From contig CACZDG010000037.1 of NCBI GenBank assembly GCA_902779865.1, forward strand, positions 1-43,027: 43,027 bases of DNA. Reading direction: 5' to 3'. The stretch comes from an uncultured bacterium. GTDB lineage: Bacteria; Verrucomicrobiota; Kiritimatiellia; RFP12; UBA1067. A program made the translations under genes and the position numbers. Below are positions 25,164-33,530 of this stretch, piece by piece (position 1 is the stretch's first letter; the number at the start of each line of letters is the position of its first letter). Under the pieces are notes generated by a model, which was given only the letters and a program-made list of their open reading frames with translations, made no database searches and had not been told where the DNA came from.

Positions 25164-25940
25164 TTAGCAGGATTTGCACGCCTTCCCGCCGGTGGGCGGC
25201 AGGAGCGTGATGAGGTTCAGGAGGAGGCGCTTGTATGCCGGGGCGTTTATCTCTTTTGGATTGGGATTGACGAACGGCCCCACGAACGTGAATGCGCCCT
25301 TGCCATACGGATACTGCGCGATTGCCGTTGCGATCTTCTTCTGCTGCATGTCCGCGAGGCCAAGAAGGCAACGTTCGCCCGTCATGTACATCGCGCACGA
25401 GTGCGTGGAGAGGAACGGAAACGCCGCGGTGTCGAGACGTCCTTCAGGAAAACCCGCGAAGAGCTTGGGGCAGTTCGCGAAATAAACGCCCGTCTTCGCG
25501 TTGGAGTTGAGCACGCCTTGGTAGGTGTGGCCGAGACGCTTGGCGAGGACATCGCACCAGCGGTCGGTGTTCTGCAGCGTCACGAAGTGAGTGCCGCGGC
25601 GAACGGCCTCGCGGATCTGGTCCACGTCGCCCTGCGAGTAGTTGGGCTGGAGGTGGCAGAAGATCACGTCTGGATTGCACCCGCGAGCGGAAGCGTCAGG
25701 GTCGAACTCGTCCACTTCGAGTCCCCAGGAGCGCATCACCGGCAGGTGCTCAAGCGCACCCCAGAAGCGGACGCGCCGCGCCTTATGGCAGGGCTGCACC
25801 GTGGCGTCCACATTACCTTTGACGGGGGTTGCGGCCGCATATTTAATGAAGTCGGGGCAGTCCGCAATGCCGGCCACCGGGTGGGTGGCGAAGTATTCGT
25901 TGACGGCTTTCGTGAAGCCGCAGTCTTTTTCACAGCTCAT
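25164..25940 (-). CDS. ThuA/GATase1-like protein
   Basis: This 258-residue protein has no signal peptide. The sequence (KARRVRFWGALEHLPVMRSW, NPDVIFCHLQPNYSQGDVDQ, REAVRRGTHFVTLQNTDRWC, IAQYPYGKGAFTFVGPFVNP) fits the ThuA/type-I amidotransferase-like fold, with a GKGAFTFVGP strand near the end as in ThuA. Cysteines cluster at both ends (SCEKDC, GKACKSC) and might bind a metal. The ATG at 25940 has AAAGGA eight bases upstream, and an extended -10 box 78 bases upstream makes it the first gene of the run ending with miaB. A role in sugar modification with the next two genes is inferred from context. The family call is by fold pattern and is less sure than for the neighbours. Confidence 0.65.
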   Translation of the reverse strand: MSCEKDCGFTKAVNEYFATHPVAGIADCPDFIKYAAATPVKGNVDATVQPCHKARRVRFWGALEHLPVMRSWGLEVDEFDPDASARGCNPDVIFCHLQPNYSQGDVDQIREAVRRGTHFVTLQNTDRWCDVLAKRLGHTYQGVLNSNAKTGVYFANCPKLFAGFPEGRLDTAAFPFLSTHSCAMYMTGERCLLGLADMQQKKIATAIAQYPYGKGAFTFVGPFVNPNPKEINAPAYKRLLLNLITLLPPTGGKACKSC

Positions 25941-26017
25941 CTGTAGTTTCCTTTTTTCATGTTGGAAAGTCGGTTGACCGTCCAGCGAACGGAAAGACCG
26001 TGCGCAAAACGGACGCC

Positions 26018-26026
26018 ATAATACCA
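26018..26026 (-). promoter_or_regulatory. extended -10 promoter (TGGTATTAT) of the six-gene minus run
   Basis: Reading the minus strand, TGGTATTAT lies 78 bases before the ATG at 25940 and overlaps a longer in-frame ATG, which argues against that start. It is one base different from the TGGTATAAT elements elsewhere in the window. Confidence 0.5.
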
Positions 26027-26051
26027 TAATTCACTGTTCAAATGCAAGGCA

Positions 26052-26159
26052 AAACCCCCTACCCTAGCAACTGCCTACCCCCACCCTAGCAGCCACCTAC
26101 CCCCACCCTAGCAACCTCGTACCCCCACCCTAGACACATCTTAGGGTAGGGGGTGTTTT
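26052..26159 (-). repeat. 22-bp tandem repeat array C, G-rich on the minus strand, with an inverted end
   Basis: Four units begin at 26052 (23 bp, one inserted base), 26075, 26097 and 26119. Each contains ACCCCCACCCTAG or a close variant. Bases 26140-26159 (CTTAGGGTAGGGGGTGTTTT) are a near-perfect inverted copy of 26051-26067, so the array is closed by a long stem. On the minus strand it holds four GGGTGGGGG or GGGTAGGGGG tracts, enough for a G-quadruplex. It lies between pbpC and the ThuA-like gene and could end transcription from the minus strand. Confidence 0.8.
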
Positions 26160-26333
26160 GAGTTAGGTTACGGCGTAGATGCCAAATCGCCATGTTATAA
26201 GTGATAAAAGCGATGTCGATTAGAAATCCTGAATTCTCACTTATAGAGGTAGTTGCTAAACCAGATTTAGCCTAAGTGTCGCAGTTGAATAACCCCTTCT
26301 TATTCGCCATAACTGCTGAATTTAGGTTTAGAT
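26160..26333. other. AT-rich intergenic segment with two inverted repeats
   Basis: No gene is visible between the array and the end of pbpC. It holds TATAAGTGA (26196-26204) with TCACTTATA (26237-26245), nine-base perfect arms 32 bases apart, and GCTAAA-CCAGA-TTTAGC (26255-26271). Either may shape the 3' end of the pbpC transcript; the spaced pair could also be a protein-binding site. Confidence 0.5.
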
Positions 26334-28538
26334 TTACTCTATAACCGTTACGCGCACGGAGGCGGAGACGCCTTCGGCCGTCGTGCAGGTGATGACGTGG
26401 CTGCCAACTGTCATCGGCACGGTCTTGGCATGTGCGCCGTCGCTTTCGCCCTCGAGGCGTCCATCGACAAACCACCAGAGACGCGACCCCGCCGGGTTGC
26501 CGATGGCCTGGCAGACGATTTGCTGGTTGAGCTGCCCTTCCACAAGGCAGAACTCCGCGCCGTCTTCGGGCTTGGAGATTGCGAGCTTCTCCGCCTGCGT
26601 GATGCGCCCCGCAAACGCCGCGAGCGCCGGGTTCTCCTGCGTGATCACGTTTCCTGACGCGTCCCGCCGGTGCGCGGTGCAGAGGGCCGACGGACTCTTC
26701 CCCGCAAGCGACCAGCCGTCCGCCACGTCGGGACAGTCCGGCGATGCTGGACGCCCCGTGTACGTGCAAACACGTTGCGGAACGACCTCCGCCGGACGCG
26801 TGAACCACGGCCCGTCGTTCTGCGGATAGAGGGCGCGCGCGAGTCCCCACGCAACGGGCGCCGCCGCCTTCGCGCCGACGAGCGACTGGTCGCCGAAGCC
26901 GCCGGACTTGTGTCCGCACCACACGCCCACCACGTACTCCGGGTTCCACGCAACCGTCCAAGCGTCGCGGTACGCGCTCGACGTGCCGGTCTTCCACGCG
27001 AAGCGCGAGGTCTCCACGTCGGCGACGTGTCCAAGCGCCGCCTGTGCGCGTTCCGCGCCGGAGAGCATGTCGGAGATGAGGTAGCACGCCCCCGGCGAAA
27101 ACACGCCGTCTCCGCCGCGCGCCACCGCCGCGTACGCGGAAACGAGTTCCATCAGCGTCACCTCCACGTTCCCGATCGCCATGCCGAGGCCGAACTGCTC
27201 GTCGCCGCCGGCAACGTGCTGGAAACCGAGCGAACGCAGACAGTCCCCGAACGACGCCACGCCCACGCGCTGGAGCATCTGGACGAACGGGATGTTCAGC
27301 GAAAGGACGAGCGCGTCGCGCACGGTGACGAGTCCCCGGTACTTCGCATCGAAGTTTGCGGGGCGGTATCCCCTGAATGCCACGGGTACGTCGCAGAGAC
27401 GCTCGTCCGGCGACACTACGCCGCGCTCCAGCGCACGCGCGACGAGGAACGGCTTGAGCGTGGAACCGGCCGGACGCGGCGCGAGGGCCGTGTTGACCTG
27501 TCCGCCCGCGCTATCGAAGTAGTCGCCGCTGCACGCGAGCGCGAGCACGTCACCGGACGCAGCCTTCATCACGATGGCCGCAACGGAATAGCCACCTTTC
27601 TCGGCGGCGGCGTTCACCGCGCGCTCGCAACGTTCCTGCACGTCCGCATCAAGGGTCGTGGTGAAGTCGCCGCCGTTCCCATCCGCATCGAGAGCCTGCA
27701 TCGCCCAGTCGCAGAAGTACGGGGCCTTGAAGGGACGCGGTGCACGACAGAGGACTGGCTTCACCGACCGCGCCGCCTCCTTCTGTTCGTCCGTGATCAT
27801 CCCGAGCGTGACCATGCGTCCAAGCACGTAGTCGCGCCGCGTGATGGCGCGGTCGTAGTGTCGGTCGGGACGGTAGCGCGACGGTGCCTGCACCATTCCC
27901 GCGAGGAGCGCGGCCTCGCCAAGGCCGAGTTCCTTCGCGCCTTTCCCGAACCACCCCTGCGCCGCAGCCTCCACGCCCACGAAGTTTGCGCCGAACGGCG
28001 CACGGTTGAGGTACTGCGTGACGATCCACTCCTTCGACTTGCGCCGTTCCATCTTCACCGCAAGCACGGCCTCCTTCCACTTCCACCAGAGCGACTTCGG
28101 ATGCGGCGCGATGAGACGCACGGCCTGCATCGTGATCGTCGAGGCGCCGGAGACGCGCCGTCCGCTGAAGAGGTTCTGGCACGTGGCGCGGAGGGCGCTG
28201 AGCGGACGTACCCCGCAGTGCGTCCAGAACGTGCCGTCCTCGGACGCGACAAGCGCCTTGACGATCCAGTCAGACCGGTCGGCCGTGTAGTACGGACGAC
28301 AGTCCACGTCGCCCGGCCCCAGCGAGACGCGCAGGACGTTCCCGGCGGCGTCCCGCAGGACGGTGCCGCCGGGGTAGTCCTCCGCGCCCACGTCGGACCA
28401 ATCAAGGACGAACCATGACGCGGCCAGGAATGCGGCGAGCGCGCAGAGCAGGATGGTACATGCCCTCAACGCTCGGGCCCGGCAGAACGAAATCGCCCGC
28501 CGAAACCACGCGCACAGGATAGCGGAACTTGGCTTCAC
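26334..28538 (-). CDS. pbpC: penicillin-binding protein 1C
   Basis: This protein of about 734 residues is a bifunctional peptidoglycan synthase. It has one N-terminal membrane helix, a GT51 glycosyltransferase domain (E100 in VASEDGTFWTHCGV, SGASTITMQAVRLIAPHP, YLNRAPFGANFVGVEAAA, GEAALLAGMVQAPSRYRPDR), a transpeptidase domain with S359-x-x-K362 (PAGSTLKPFLVARALERGV), a SLN-like motif (VLSLNIPFVQ) and KTGTS. The PbpC-specific C-terminal domain (from about ISKPEDGAEFCLVEGQLNQQ) comes last. I prefer the GTG at 28538, which follows GGAGAAGGGAC. It makes the gene overlap the end of the alpha-2-macroglobulin gene by 137 bases; a TTG at 28469 is an alternative. The pairing with an alpha-2-macroglobulin gene is the classic pbpC/yfhM arrangement. 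Confidence 0.93.
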   Translation of the reverse strand: MKPSSAILCAWFRRAISFCRARALRACTILLCALAAFLAASWFVLDWSDVGAEDYPGGTVLRDAAGNVLRVSLGPGDVDCRPYYTADRSDWIVKALVASEDGTFWTHCGVRPLSALRATCQNLFSGRRVSGASTITMQAVRLIAPHPKSLWWKWKEAVLAVKMERRKSKEWIVTQYLNRAPFGANFVGVEAAAQGWFGKGAKELGLGEAALLAGMVQAPSRYRPDRHYDRAITRRDYVLGRMVTLGMITDEQKEAARSVKPVLCRAPRPFKAPYFCDWAMQALDADGNGGDFTTTLDADVQERCERAVNAAAEKGGYSVAAIVMKAASGDVLALACSGDYFDSAGGQVNTALAPRPAGSTLKPFLVARALERGVVSPDERLCDVPVAFRGYRPANFDAKYRGLVTVRDALVLSLNIPFVQMLQRVGVASFGDCLRSLGFQHVAGGDEQFGLGMAIGNVEVTLMELVSAYAAVARGGDGVFSPGACYLISDMLSGAERAQAALGHVADVETSRFAWKTGTSSAYRDAWTVAWNPEYVVGVWCGHKSGGFGDQSLVGAKAAAPVAWGLARALYPQNDGPWFTRPAEVVPQRVCTYTGRPASPDCPDVADGWSLAGKSPSALCTAHRRDASGNVITQENPALAAFAGRITQAEKLAISKPEDGAEFCLVEGQLNQQIVCQAIGNPAGSRLWWFVDGRLEGESDGAHAKTVPMTVGSHVITCTTAEGVSASVRVTVIE

Positions 28539-31500
28539 GTCCCTTCTCCAGCTTGAACTTCTTCGAGAACACGAGCATGCGGTCGTCACGCGCATCGCTG
28601 CGCATCACCCACTCGCCCTGCGGGATGGCATGGTCGCCGGGCGGTAGCGCGAACGTCACGGGGAGCGCGCCGTGGACCGGCTCGAACGCGCCGGCGAAGA
28701 GGTCCTCGACCACGAGGTCGCTCAGTTCGCGCGTGTCGTAGGCCGTAACCGACAGCTCGACGACGAGGAGCTGTCCGCGACGCAGCGCGCCGAGGTCCAC
28801 GGCGTTCCCCTCCGCGTCGAAGAACCGGCGCTCGATGGCGATGCCGTTCGACTCGTCCCGCACGTCGCGCGGATCGGGCAGCGTCAGCTTGCGCCAGCTC
28901 ACGAACTTCTCGCCCTTCTTCGGCGGGTGGTAGCGGTAGAACGTGCCGAGCGCGAGCAGCGCGTGGGCGTTCTCCTCCGTCGTGCCCCAGCTGTACTTCT
29001 CGCGGTCGCGCCGGGAGTTGAGGTACTCCACGAGCGGTAGCACGCGTGCGTTCTCCGCACCGAGTTCAAGCAGCGCGATGAGCGCGAACGCGGCCTCCTT
29101 CACCGACGCGGGCGCGGACGCATTCGCCAACAGGTCGAGCGCGCGGTTCCGTTCGGACGCACACGCGAACGCGCGCGCCAGCCGTGCCCGCGAGAGGAGC
29201 GAGAGCTTGTCCCGCGCATCGTACAGACTGAACATGCGGTCGCGGTCCGGCACGCCCGCGAGCGCGAGCGTGTGGCAGGCGTAGGCGGCGTGGACGGTGT
29301 TGGTGGAGACCGCCCACTTGCGCAGGAAGCCGAGCACCTGTTCCTTCGCCACGGGGTTGAGCTTGACGCCGGACTTCTCCGCTTCGATGAGGAAGTGCGC
29401 GGCGTAGAGCGACACCTCACGGTCCCACGGCGCGTAATTGCAGTCGGGCCACATCACGAAGTCGCTCTTGCGGATCATCGACTCGACGCGCTTCACGCCC
29501 GCCACTATGTAATCCGGTCCCTTCGGCGTCACGGTGTTGAGAATGCCGGACGCGCCCACGAGCGGGAAGATGCGCGACGAAGTCTGCTCCAGGCAGCCGT
29601 GCGGATAGTCCGCGAGCCACCCGAGCGCGCGCTCGAGCTCGCCGATCGGCGAGTCAAACGTCCGCGCCGAGAAGCGTTCGCCGACTGGCGGCTTCCATTC
29701 GCTTTCCGGCATAACGCCCGACGTCTCGACCCACGCGACGGCGGGACGCACCGGCAGGTGAATCGTCTTGGCGTGGTCTTCGCCCATGCCCTTCACGTGG
29801 TAGCCAATCTCCAGCTCGCCCGGATCGACTGGTGCCACGAGGCGCACCACGACGTTGGTGGAGGCGTCCTTCGCGAGCGCCGCGCCGGACGCGGCGAGGA
29901 CCGCCGCCCCGTTCGTGGTAATCGTGCAGGCAAACGTGGCCGCCGCGCCGCTGCGGTTGTGGATTGGCAGCGTGGCTTCGAACTTGTCGCCGGGCGCGAC
30001 AAAGCGCGGGGCATCGGGCATCGTCACGAGCTTCGGCGTGACCTTGCGCTGGACGGACGCGGCACCGGCGGCGGACGCGCTGTACGCGACGGCCGTCACG
30101 CGCACCTCGCCCACGAACTCCGGCAGCTTGAACGACGTGCGGGCCTTGCCGTCCACCACGGGGACGCGTCCGCTCCACAGCGCAAGCGGCTTGAACCGGC
30201 GCGTGGGCACGGGGCTCACGCGGCCCAGCATCTCCGCACCGAAGCCGCCGCCGGTCTTCACGCCGTTCACGCGCAGCTCGTCCTCGCCCACCACCGGCAG
30301 GATCCGGTGATAGAGGTCGTGAAGTGGATGCTCGGCGCAACGTAGCTCCGAGAAATAGCCGATGGGATCGGGCGTCTTGCCGCCGCAGAGGATGTTGATC
30401 GCCTCGTCCACGACCGTCACCACGGCGACCGTCGCGCGCGGCGCGGACACCTCCACGTTGACTTCGCGGAAGCCAATCACCTTGGCGTCCACCTCCACGG
30501 GAACCTCGTTCTCCTCGGGGCGGATCGAGACCGTGGCCTGTCCGTGCGCGCGGGCGGCGAGGTGGCGCGCGTTGGCCGCCACGCTCTGCACCACGGACAC
30601 GTACACGTCGAGGTTCGGCGCTTCGTCCGCCTTCACGGGACGCAGCTTCACCTCGCTCGTCGCGTTCGTGAGGTTCAACACCTCCGTATAGACCTCCTTC
30701 TCGCGCATGACCGAGACGAGCGCGTACCCCACGAACGGCGCCTTGACGGTGAGGCTCGGCACTTCGCCCGCGCGGTAGTGCGCCTTGTCCGGGACGACCG
30801 TCACCTCGGTCGGATTCGAGAGCGGCGCGCGCACCACGTTGTCGCCCCAGTCGCTCAAGTAGAAGTTCATGCCGAACGACGCGTCCGACGCCGGGTCCTT
30901 GATCGTGAGCACGTAGTCGCCGGAACTTTCAAGCGGCAGTTCGAGCACCGAGTTCTCGTTCGTGGAGGTGGCGACGACGATGTTGGAAGCCACGAGCACG
31001 TGTACGCGGTCGCAGTCCCACGACTGCCAGCCGTCGGATTTCTTGCGGTACGAGTACACCGTGTCGATGCGCTCGATCTCCGCGACGAGCTTACGCGATT
31101 CGGCGAGGCGCGTACCGTCCGGCGCCACGCACGCCACGGCCACCTTCGGACGGATTCCCTGCTCGAGCTTCATGCTGCTCTTCGCCGTCGTGCCGATGTA
31201 GAACGGATAGTAGTGCTGGATGGCGCTCTTCCGCGCCGTGGCTGGACGTCCGCCGTCCTCGAACACCACGCCCTGCGCCGTTGCACGCACAGCAGCCTTG
31301 GGAAGACCGTAATCGGCCCAGATCGGCGCTTCGTAGCGGAAGGAGCCGTCGGCCGCTAGACACTTCTGCTCCAGTTCCCGATAGTTGGGCTTGAGGCCGC
31401 GACTCTCGTTTCCGAAACGCCAGCCCTTCCAGTTCTTGGGTGCGAACGGCACGTCCTCGAACACGACCGCGCCCTCGCAGGGAAGACCCTGCGCCGGTCC

Positions 31501-33438
31501 ACCGAAGAGATGTTCGGCCTTGACGGTGAACGCGAAGTTGGTGGGATGCGGAGCGGTTGTCGCATCGACGGACACGCGAATCTGCGGCGGGGCGAACTCC
31601 TCGATCTTCACGTCCACGTCGCCCAGATGCCGTCCGTTCTTACCGGGAATCTCCGCTATGATCGACCACCCGCCGCTCGGTTGGTCGTCCGCGACGGTGA
31701 ACCCGTCGTGGGAGACCGCGCCCTCGCTGTCCGTGGTCTTCGTGACGGAGGCGTAGGTGTTGCCGTCGGGATTGACGAGGCGGAGCTGTACCGGCATCGA
31801 CGGCGGTGCGCGCCGCGCACCCGTGCGGACAATGACGTGCGCGAAGATCTTCTCGCCGTGGCGGTAGATGCCGCGGTCGGTCCAGCAGAAGGCCGTCGTC
31901 TTCTTGTCGTCCAGATATTCCTCGCGCGCGCCGTCGGCGTATGACTCGTCCACCTTCATCGAGTCGCGAAGCGCAAGGAACGTCATGTCGTCGCCAGAGG
32001 CGGAACGCACCACGACGGCGAACGGCTTGCCCTTATCTACACGTGCGGCGCGACACCAGCCGTGGGCGTCCGTCACGCCCTCCATCACTTTCGTGTTGGC
32101 GGTGGAATAGACCTCCACCTTCGCGCCGGCGACGGGCGTGCCCTTCAGAAGCGACGTCACCCACACGCCCAGACCGTCCGCCGCGTCCGAACGCACGCTG
32201 AGGCCGAGGTCGGAGAGGCACACGAGACGGAAGTGACGCGGATTGTAGTCGTCGTCCCACCGGTAGTCGCGCTGCGGCTTGTCGTCGTTGAGGATACTCA
32301 CGAGGAACACGCCGTTCGTGGCCTTGCCGTCGTTCACTTTCACGGGCAGAGCGGTGAATTCCTTTTCGTTGAGTTTGTTTGGAGGCGTCATCTTCGACTC
32401 TTCGGCGTCGCCGGAGAGTTCGGCGGTTTCCTTGTCGTCAATGTTGTTGTTCCAATCGTAACGGGAATACGCGCCCTCTTCGCGGGCGAGGAGCTGCACG
32501 ACGTTGCGCGGCTCGACGCGCCGGACCTGCGCGCGGATCTTCCCGACGTTCACGGACTCCAGCTTCAGGAGACGCTTCCCGCCGGGCGGCAGGTAGCGCC
32601 CGTCGTCGGCGAAGTTCACGTAGGGGTCGCGGTCCTTGCGCGTGAAGGTATAGACGTAGTCCTCACGGAGAGCGCCTTCCGGATGCGGGTTCAGTCCCTT
32701 TCCGTACGGCGGCAATCCCTTCTTCACGCGCAGCTTCACGTACGTGCGGTGGGCGAATTCGCCCTGGACGACCACAACCGGCTCCCAACACTCCTTGCGT
32801 CCGTCGTATTCGGCGTCGTATTTGAACGTCAGGCCGCCCTCCTGCAAAGGCGACACGCTGATGTAATGGCGGATAACGTCCATGTCCGGACGCTGCGTCA
32901 AATAAAGGCGCAGCGTCGTCTCGCCGTCGTAATCCGTCCGTGCCACGCGCAATTCTGCGGGTGCCGCGTTCGTGGTAGATGATTCCGAAGTGGCTGCGGC
33001 CTGCACCTTTGGTTTCGCCAATTCGGTATTCTTGGCTTCGCTGGGGATCCTGATGATCATGCCCTGCTTCAATTCGTCAGTGAGCTTCCAATTGTTGAAC
33101 TCCATCAAAGCGGAAGGCGATATGCCAAATTTGATTGCGATGGATACCATGTCGTCGCCTTCCTTCACCACATACTCATAGCCCGGCTTCGCGTCATTGG
33201 CGATAGGTTTCACGTCCTTGACGCGGGACGGTGCCTTCGCCGCCTGCTTCTTTTTCTTCGGGACGCTTCGGGTACGAGCCTGCGCCGCCTTTTCCTTCAT
33301 TTTTTGCGTGAGCTGCACGCGTTCCTGTTCGAGGGTCCGTACCTTCTCGTGCATCAGCACGAGCGCCGAACCTGTTCCGACAAGCCCCACCAAGAGGGCT
33401 GCTATCGTGCCGGTGACGACTATTTTCTTTATGTTCAT
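28402..33438 (-). CDS. bacterial alpha-2-macroglobulin with N-terminal LysM domain
   Basis: This 1678-residue protein has an N-terminal membrane anchor (VVTGTIAALLVGLVGTGSAL), a short coiled coil, a Lys-rich stretch, and a LysM domain at about 87-134 (YVVKEGDDMVSIAIKFGISP). A full alpha-2-macroglobulin follows: MG domains (DRGIYRHGEKIFAHVIVRTG, the usual MG2 entry), a bait-like region, and the thioester motif GCLEQ with C1282 (YPHGCLEQTSSRIFPL). Such proteins trap invading proteases through the thioester and work with PbpC to guard and repair the wall. Enterobacterial YfhM is a lipoprotein. This one lacks a lipobox and instead carries LysM, which should tether it to peptidoglycan. It overlaps pbpC and is its probable operon partner. 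Confidence 0.93.
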   Translation of the reverse strand: MNIKKIVVTGTIAALLVGLVGTGSALVLMHEKVRTLEQERVQLTQKMKEKAAQARTRSVPKKKKQAAKAPSRVKDVKPIANDAKPGYEYVVKEGDDMVSIAIKFGISPSALMEFNNWKLTDELKQGMIIRIPSEAKNTELAKPKVQAAATSESSTTNAAPAELRVARTDYDGETTLRLYLTQRPDMDVIRHYISVSPLQEGGLTFKYDAEYDGRKECWEPVVVVQGEFAHRTYVKLRVKKGLPPYGKGLNPHPEGALREDYVYTFTRKDRDPYVNFADDGRYLPPGGKRLLKLESVNVGKIRAQVRRVEPRNVVQLLAREEGAYSRYDWNNNIDDKETAELSGDAEESKMTPPNKLNEKEFTALPVKVNDGKATNGVFLVSILNDDKPQRDYRWDDDYNPRHFRLVCLSDLGLSVRSDAADGLGVWVTSLLKGTPVAGAKVEVYSTANTKVMEGVTDAHGWCRAARVDKGKPFAVVVRSASGDDMTFLALRDSMKVDESYADGAREEYLDDKKTTAFCWTDRGIYRHGEKIFAHVIVRTGARRAPPSMPVQLRLVNPDGNTYASVTKTTDSEGAVSHDGFTVADDQPSGGWSIIAEIPGKNGRHLGDVDVKIEEFAPPQIRVSVDATTAPHPTNFAFTVKAEHLFGGPAQGLPCEGAVVFEDVPFAPKNWKGWRFGNESRGLKPNYRELEQKCLAADGSFRYEAPIWADYGLPKAAVRATAQGVVFEDGGRPATARKSAIQHYYPFYIGTTAKSSMKLEQGIRPKVAVACVAPDGTRLAESRKLVAEIERIDTVYSYRKKSDGWQSWDCDRVHVLVASNIVVATSTNENSVLELPLESSGDYVLTIKDPASDASFGMNFYLSDWGDNVVRAPLSNPTEVTVVPDKAHYRAGEVPSLTVKAPFVGYALVSVMREKEVYTEVLNLTNATSEVKLRPVKADEAPNLDVYVSVVQSVAANARHLAARAHGQATVSIRPEENEVPVEVDAKVIGFREVNVEVSAPRATVAVVTVVDEAINILCGGKTPDPIGYFSELRCAEHPLHDLYHRILPVVGEDELRVNGVKTGGGFGAEMLGRVSPVPTRRFKPLALWSGRVPVVDGKARTSFKLPEFVGEVRVTAVAYSASAAGAASVQRKVTPKLVTMPDAPRFVAPGDKFEATLPIHNRSGAAATFACTITTNGAAVLAASGAALAKDASTNVVVRLVAPVDPGELEIGYHVKGMGEDHAKTIHLPVRPAVAWVETSGVMPESEWKPPVGERFSARTFDSPIGELERALGWLADYPHGCLEQTSSRIFPLVGASGILNTVTPKGPDYIVAGVKRVESMIRKSDFVMWPDCNYAPWDREVSLYAAHFLIEAEKSGVKLNPVAKEQVLGFLRKWAVSTNTVHAAYACHTLALAGVPDRDRMFSLYDARDKLSLLSRARLARAFACASERNRALDLLANASAPASVKEAAFALIALLELGAENARVLPLVEYLNSRRDREKYSWGTTEENAHALLALGTFYRYHPPKKGEKFVSWRKLTLPDPRDVRDESNGIAIERRFFDAEGNAVDLGALRRGQLLVVELSVTAYDTRELSDLVVEDLFAGAFEPVHGALPVTFALPPGDHAIPQGEWVMRSDARDDRMLVFSKKFKLEKGREAKFRYPVRVVSAGDFVLPGPSVEGMYHPALRARRIPGRVMVRP

Positions 33439-33530
33439 TTACCTGTGACCTTTCTGGTTTCTATTCGTTACTCGCACCTGTCGGGAAAATCTTACGCCAG
33501 TTCGAAAAAAAAATCTGCGAGCAACAACAA

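Noticed and set aside
26670-28418. 582-codon plus-strand frame opposite pbpC
   Set aside because: It is an Arg-rich antisense shadow; pbpC motifs on the other strand explain the open frame.
33500-33520. Rho-independent terminator at the A-tract between the acyltransferase and alpha-2-macroglobulin genes
   Set aside because: A nine-base A tract (T on the minus strand) is present, but no stable stem precedes it on the minus strand.
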